This document shows positions 60,635 through 64,000 of a stretch of DNA of 64,000 nucleotides, one piece after another. Where the stretch lies: contig NZ_CP030848.1 in assembly GCF_008274825.1 (NCBI RefSeq), positions 3,347,618 through 3,411,617 on the forward strand, written 5' to 3'. This DNA comes from Sphingobacterium hotanense (lineage in GTDB: Bacteria > Bacteroidota > Bacteroidia > Sphingobacteriales > Sphingobacteriaceae). Position 1 is the stretch's first letter; each line of letters begins with the position of its first letter. A program made the translations under genes and the position numbers. The notes beneath the pieces are model-generated. The model worked only from the letters and a program-made list of their open reading frames with translations, made no database searches and had not been told where the DNA came from.

Positions 60635-61822
60635 GTCTAAGATTGCTTTAACTCCTGGTAAAGTCTTGCCTTCCATGTATTCTAGAAGAGCTCCACCACC
60701 GGTACTCACATAGCTCACATGCTCGGTCATACCGAATTTGGATACTGCAGCAGCTGAGTCACCACCACCGATTAGGGAGAATGCTCCGCGTTCTGTTGCG
60801 GCTACAACAGCGTCTGCAACGGCTTTTGTCCCTTTTGCGAATGTATCCATTTCAAACACACCCATTGGACCATTCCATAATAAGGTATTGGATGCCATAA
60901 TAACATCGTGGAAGTGTTCTGAAGACTCTTTGCCGATATCTAAACCTTGCATATCTGCAGGGATTTCGTCGTTAGGACCATCATATACATTAGCATCATT
61001 AGCGAAACGATCTGCGATCTGCGCATCGGTTGGTAAAACAAGGTTAACACCTTTTTCATCTGCTTTTTTAACCAATTCATTGGCTAAATCTAGCTTGTCT
61101 AACTCGACTAATGACTTTCCTATTTCACCACCACGTGCTTTAATGAAGGTATAAGCCATACCGCCGCCGATGATCAAATTATCTACTTTATCTAATAGCG
61201 CTTCAATAAGTTCTAATTTATCAGATACTTTGGCACCACCCATGATCGCTGTGAATGGACGCTCAGGCTTGTTCATCACCTTCTCTGCATTCTCTATTTC
61301 ACGAGCCATTAGGTATCCGAAATATTTATTGTTCGGGAAAAATTCAGCGATTACTGCCGTAGAAGCATGCGCTCTATGTGCAGTTCCGAAAGCATCATTT
61401 ACATAAACATCGCCTAACTTAGATAGCTTTTCAGCGAAGTCGCGGTCACCTTTTTCCTCTTCTTTATAGAAGCGTAGGTTTTCTAATAATAATACCTGTC
61501 CTGATTCTAACGCTGCTGCTTTATCAATTGCTTCTTGACCGATGCAGTCATCAGCGAACTGCACATCTACGCCTAACACATCAGAAAGATGCTTTACGAT
61601 ATGTTTAAGGGAATATTTGTCCGTAGGTCCTTCTTTTGGTCTTCCTAAGTGAGACATTAAAATAACAGAACCTCCGTCCTTAAGAATCTTTTTGATTGTC
61701 GGTGCAGCACCTTGAATACGGTTATCATCAGTGATATTGAAGTTCTCGTCAAGTGGCACGTTGAAATCAACTCTGATTAGTGCTTTTTTTCCGTTAAAAT
61801 TTAAATCGTCGATAGTTTTCAT
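60632..61822 (-). CDS. pgk: Phosphoglycerate kinase
   Basis: A 396-residue glycolytic kinase, 1,3-bisphosphoglycerate to 3-phosphoglycerate with ATP formation. [20 protein letters not shown] opens the substrate domain, with [30 protein letters not shown] and the C-terminal [13 protein letters not shown] and GGGDSAAAV. No missing region. The last codons LD and the TAG stop lead directly into a TAGTAGTTAG repeat. Transcribed leftward after the sppA terminator region; no operon partner is visible. Confidence 0.96.
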   Translation of the reverse strand: MKTIDDLNFNGKKALIRVDFNVPLDENFNITDDNRIQGAAPTIKKILKDGGSVILMSHLGRPKEGPTDKYSLKHIVKHLSDVLGVDVQFADDCIGQEAIDKAAALESGQVLLLENLRFYKEEEKGDRDFAEKLSKLGDVYVNDAFGTAHRAHASTAVIAEFFPNNKYFGYLMAREIENAEKVMNKPERPFTAIMGGAKVSDKLELIEALLDKVDNLIIGGGMAYTFIKARGGEIGKSLVELDKLDLANELVKKADEKGVNLVLPTDAQIADRFANDANVYDGPNDEIPADMQGLDIGKESSEHFHDVIMASNTLLWNGPMGVFEMDTFAKGTKAVADAVVAATERGAFSLIGGGDSAAAVSKFGMTEHVSYVSTGGGALLEYMEGKTLPGVKAILD

Positions 61823-61863
61823 ATTGTATTTTTCTTTCCGGTTGATTTTGGGATTAAAGATAT

Positions 61864-61904
61864 AAAAAAGGCGCTGATTGAGAAATCTTCATCAGCGCCT
61901 TTTT
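61864..61904 (-). terminator. Terminator of sppA
   Basis: GGCGCTGAT and ATCAGCGCC form a 9-bp stem extended by A/T pairs, with an A-run to the left and a T-run to the right. It follows the sppA stop by about 65 bases and could act in both directions. Confidence 0.8.
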
Positions 61905-61969
61905 ACTTATTTTACATGCTTTTATGAGTTTTCATTTTCTTGATTTTTAATAAAAGCAATTATTTTCTA

Positions 61970-63739
61970 TTAATAGATTTCAATCATATAAGGTATACGT
62001 GCTTGTATCCCAGATTGCGTTGTCACACGCTTAAGTTCTTTTAAGTACTTAGCATACTCGCCTAGCTCTTCATCGATAAGCATTCCTTTCACTTTCTCTT
62101 TAGAAACCGACCATATTTCAGACAATGGATCCTTCGCGCGTGGGTATTCTGTAACACGGTAATCCGTTAATTTAGCTTTTGCAGCAGCAGCTTTCACAGC
62201 CTCATCTAAGGTCGCCAAGCGGTCTACCAGCTTCAATTCAACAGCCTGCGCGCCTGTCCAAACTCTTCCCTGCCCGATGCTATCGACATTAGCCACAGTC
62301 ATCTTTCTACCGTCCGCAACACGCTTCATAAAGACTTGGTAAACGCGATTTACACTTCCTTGAATAATGCTTTTTTCTTCTTCAGTCAACGGTCTGTCCA
62401 TATCAACATCCATGTCCGCAAACTTACCCGTTTTCACCGCATCGAAATGAACACCTAGCTTCTCATTGAAGAGTTTCTGGAAGCTCGGAATAACTCCAAA
62501 CACCCCAATGGAACCTGTTAATGTTGTTGGATCTGCGAAGATTGAGTCCGCAGCCGCAGAGATATAATAGCCTCCTGAAGCCGCATAATCTCCCATAGAG
62601 ACAATCACCGGTTTAACTTTTTTAGTCAATTCAACTTCTCTCCAGATAACATCCGATGCTAATGCAGAACCTCCCGGAGAATTCATACGTAAAACAACCG
62701 CCTTAACCTTATCATCATTACGCAATTCGCGTAAATCTCTCGATAATTTATCACCACCAATCATTCCGGTAGAACCCTCACCGTCTACAATAGCACCATA
62801 GGCGTAAAGAACAGCAACTCGATCAGCAGTTCCTTTACCCGTAGAAGGCGTATTTTTGTAGTCCAATAAGGAGATCGTAGGTATATCTTTCTTGCTGTCG
62901 ATACCTAGCTTTTCTCTAATTTTTGCTAATATTTCATCCTTATATAAAAGGCTATCTACAAACTTTAGTTTAACAGCATCCTCAGGGTATTTTATAGCAT
63001 AGTTATCGGCAATTCCTCTTATGCTGTCCGCATTCAGCTTTCTGCCAGTTGCGATATCATTTACAAATGTATTATAGATACTTCCTAAATATGAATTTAC
63101 CTGCTCACGATTAGCCTCACTCATGCTGTTCATTATATAAGGCTCAACGGCACTTTTATAAGTCCCTACTTTAAGAACCTGCATATCCACCCCTACCTTA
63201 TCTAAGGCGTCTTTAAAAAACATCACGGAACTCGCTAGCCCTCTAAAGTCTAATCCGCCTTCGGGATGTAAGTATACTTGATCAGCAACAGAGCTTAGAT
63301 AGTAGGCTTTTTGAGTAAAGCTTTCGCTGTATGCAACGACAAACTTCCCTGACGCTTTAAAGTCCTGAATAGCATCGCGGATTGCTTTCATGGTTGCAAA
63401 ACCGGTATTCACACCCTTTACATTCAGATAAATTCCTTTGATATTGGAATCCTCCTTTGCTGCCTGAATTCGAGAAAGGATATCATTTAACCCTATACTG
63501 CGCATGCTGCTATAGCCTGGCATATCAAGACCCTCAAATGGATTGGGTTCTGTTTTTTCAGTTATCGTGTGATCTAATGTAACAAGCAATACTGCATTGC
63601 TCGGTGTAACGGTTTCCGATGTCGGAGACACCGAACTCACCATATATGTAACAATACCAATCAGGATAAAAAACATGAGAATACTACTGATAATAATACC
63701 CGTAATGGTCGCTAATACGTACTTAAAGAAAGACTTCAT
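61970..63739 (-). CDS. sppA: Signal peptide peptidase SppA, 67-kDa type
   Basis: A 589-residue inner-membrane serine-lysine protease that degrades signal peptides left after secretion. An N-terminal membrane helix (about 8-32, LATITGIIISSILMFFILIG) is followed by two tandem SppA domains. The catalytic Lys is expected in AYSESFTQKAYYLSS (first domain) and the catalytic Ser in GDYAASGGYYIS (second domain), as in E. coli SppA. Length is that of the long form. It is divergent from folK, 77 bases apart. Confidence 0.92.
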   Translation of the reverse strand: MKSFFKYVLATITGIIISSILMFFILIGIVTYMVSSVSPTSETVTPSNAVLLVTLDHTITEKTEPNPFEGLDMPGYSSMRSIGLNDILSRIQAAKEDSNIKGIYLNVKGVNTGFATMKAIRDAIQDFKASGKFVVAYSESFTQKAYYLSSVADQVYLHPEGGLDFRGLASSVMFFKDALDKVGVDMQVLKVGTYKSAVEPYIMNSMSEANREQVNSYLGSIYNTFVNDIATGRKLNADSIRGIADNYAIKYPEDAVKLKFVDSLLYKDEILAKIREKLGIDSKKDIPTISLLDYKNTPSTGKGTADRVAVLYAYGAIVDGEGSTGMIGGDKLSRDLRELRNDDKVKAVVLRMNSPGGSALASDVIWREVELTKKVKPVIVSMGDYAASGGYYISAAADSIFADPTTLTGSIGVFGVIPSFQKLFNEKLGVHFDAVKTGKFADMDVDMDRPLTEEEKSIIQGSVNRVYQVFMKRVADGRKMTVANVDSIGQGRVWTGAQAVELKLVDRLATLDEAVKAAAAKAKLTDYRVTEYPRAKDPLSEIWSVSKEKVKGMLIDEELGEYAKYLKELKRVTTQSGIQARIPYMIEIY

Positions 63740-63816
63740 AGAATTGTATGTGATTTTAATTCTAGTAAAAATAAGGTATTATTCGAATTATCTTAAACTA
63801 TTCTTATATTAATCGG

Positions 63817-64000
63817 ATGAATATAGTTTACCTATTAACTGGAGCAAACATTGGGAATCCAAGACAACAGTTGAATGATGCGAAGATTGAAATTGCAGAG
63901 CGCGTCGGGAAGATTATAAAGGAATCTTCTATCTATGAATCCGAAGCTTGGGGAGTTGAAGATCAACCGATATTCCTAAATCAAGTGTTGGAAGTTATTA
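63817..64000 (+). CDS. folK: HPPK (2-amino-4-hydroxy-6-hydroxymethyldihydropteridine pyrophosphokinase), 3' end outside window
   Basis: The window ends after 61 codons of a frame starting MNIVYLLTGANIGNPRQQL. LLTGANIGNP matches the HPPK N-terminal signature (usually LGSNLGD-like), and SSIYESEAWGVEDQPIFLNQ matches the segment of HPPK before the active-site loop (YET.PWG.....FLN). The enzyme transfers pyrophosphate from ATP to a pterin in folate synthesis. The rest of the gene is outside the window, so integrity cannot be judged. Confidence 0.85.
   Translation, partial: MNIVYLLTGANIGNPRQQLNDAKIEIAERVGKIIKESSIYESEAWGVEDQPIFLNQVLEVI

Overview
The window looks like chromosomal DNA of a Bacteroidota bacterium, most likely a Sphingobacteriaceae member close to Sphingobacterium or Pedobacter. 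This rests on protein families (fused alpha/beta ketoacid dehydrogenase E1, DUF4290 next to murA, tandem OmpH/Skp chaperones behind bamA, a GlsA/GlsB-like amino-acid lipid pair), on promoters of the TTTG-N19-21-TAnnTTTG type, and on few strong Shine-Dalgarno sites. No database search was possible, so the taxon is an inference.

Layout. 1-3525: 3' part of rodA, then a leftward cluster of a nucleoside phosphorylase, a YigZ/IMPACT protein and an EamA transporter. 3955-9392: an aromatic amino-acid operon (pheA, DAHP synthase-chorismate mutase, aroA, aroC, a ROK kinase) preceded by a promoter, a 21-codon leader peptide rich in Tyr/Phe/Trp and a terminator, which together look like an attenuator. 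9860-22104: E1 fusion, an unknown protein, a NUDIX hydrolase, a candidate structured small RNA, a 43-aa membrane protein, rlmH, a YceI lipoprotein, murA with Asp at the usual catalytic Cys, DUF4290, a UvrD/PcrA helicase and dnaB. Two perfect DnaA boxes lie between dnaB and menG. 22500-34068: menG, an SDR, a YqeY-like protein, a GNAT, the GlsA/GlsB-like pair, then CBS protein, nadK, uppS, bamA and two OmpH chaperones (envelope assembly). 34151-40015: GMC oxidoreductase, two Fe-S redox proteins, an IS110-family insertion sequence with a highly structured left flank, and tRNA-Leu. 40071-51257: Ppx/GppA, a Gfo/Idh oxidoreductase, a lipoprotein, ppc, a FUSC protein overlapping a YpdA-like reductase, TetR, murB and an ECF sigma factor. 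51358-64000: PfkB kinase, two identical tRNA-Asn genes bracketing a methyltransferase and a predicted DNA-alkylation oxygenase/Ada-zinc pair, mgtE, a large HEXXH/propeller/barrel protein, pgk, sppA and the start of folK.

The most distinctive noncoding content is a set of dispersed repeats confined to intergenic DNA: an ~80-bp palindrome built on GAACCAGGAAAGGAAGGAT and its complement, a TAGTAGTTAGTATTTAG module that begins at gene stop codons, and near-perfect palindromes built from CCCAATC-type words. They nest into larger composite inverted repeats. There is no prophage, CRISPR array or classical defence island. The strongest candidates for new biology are the aromatic attenuator, the candidate small RNA, the IS110 left-end structured RNA (possible bridge RNA) with a covarying distant copy, and the repeat family that overlaps stop codons.
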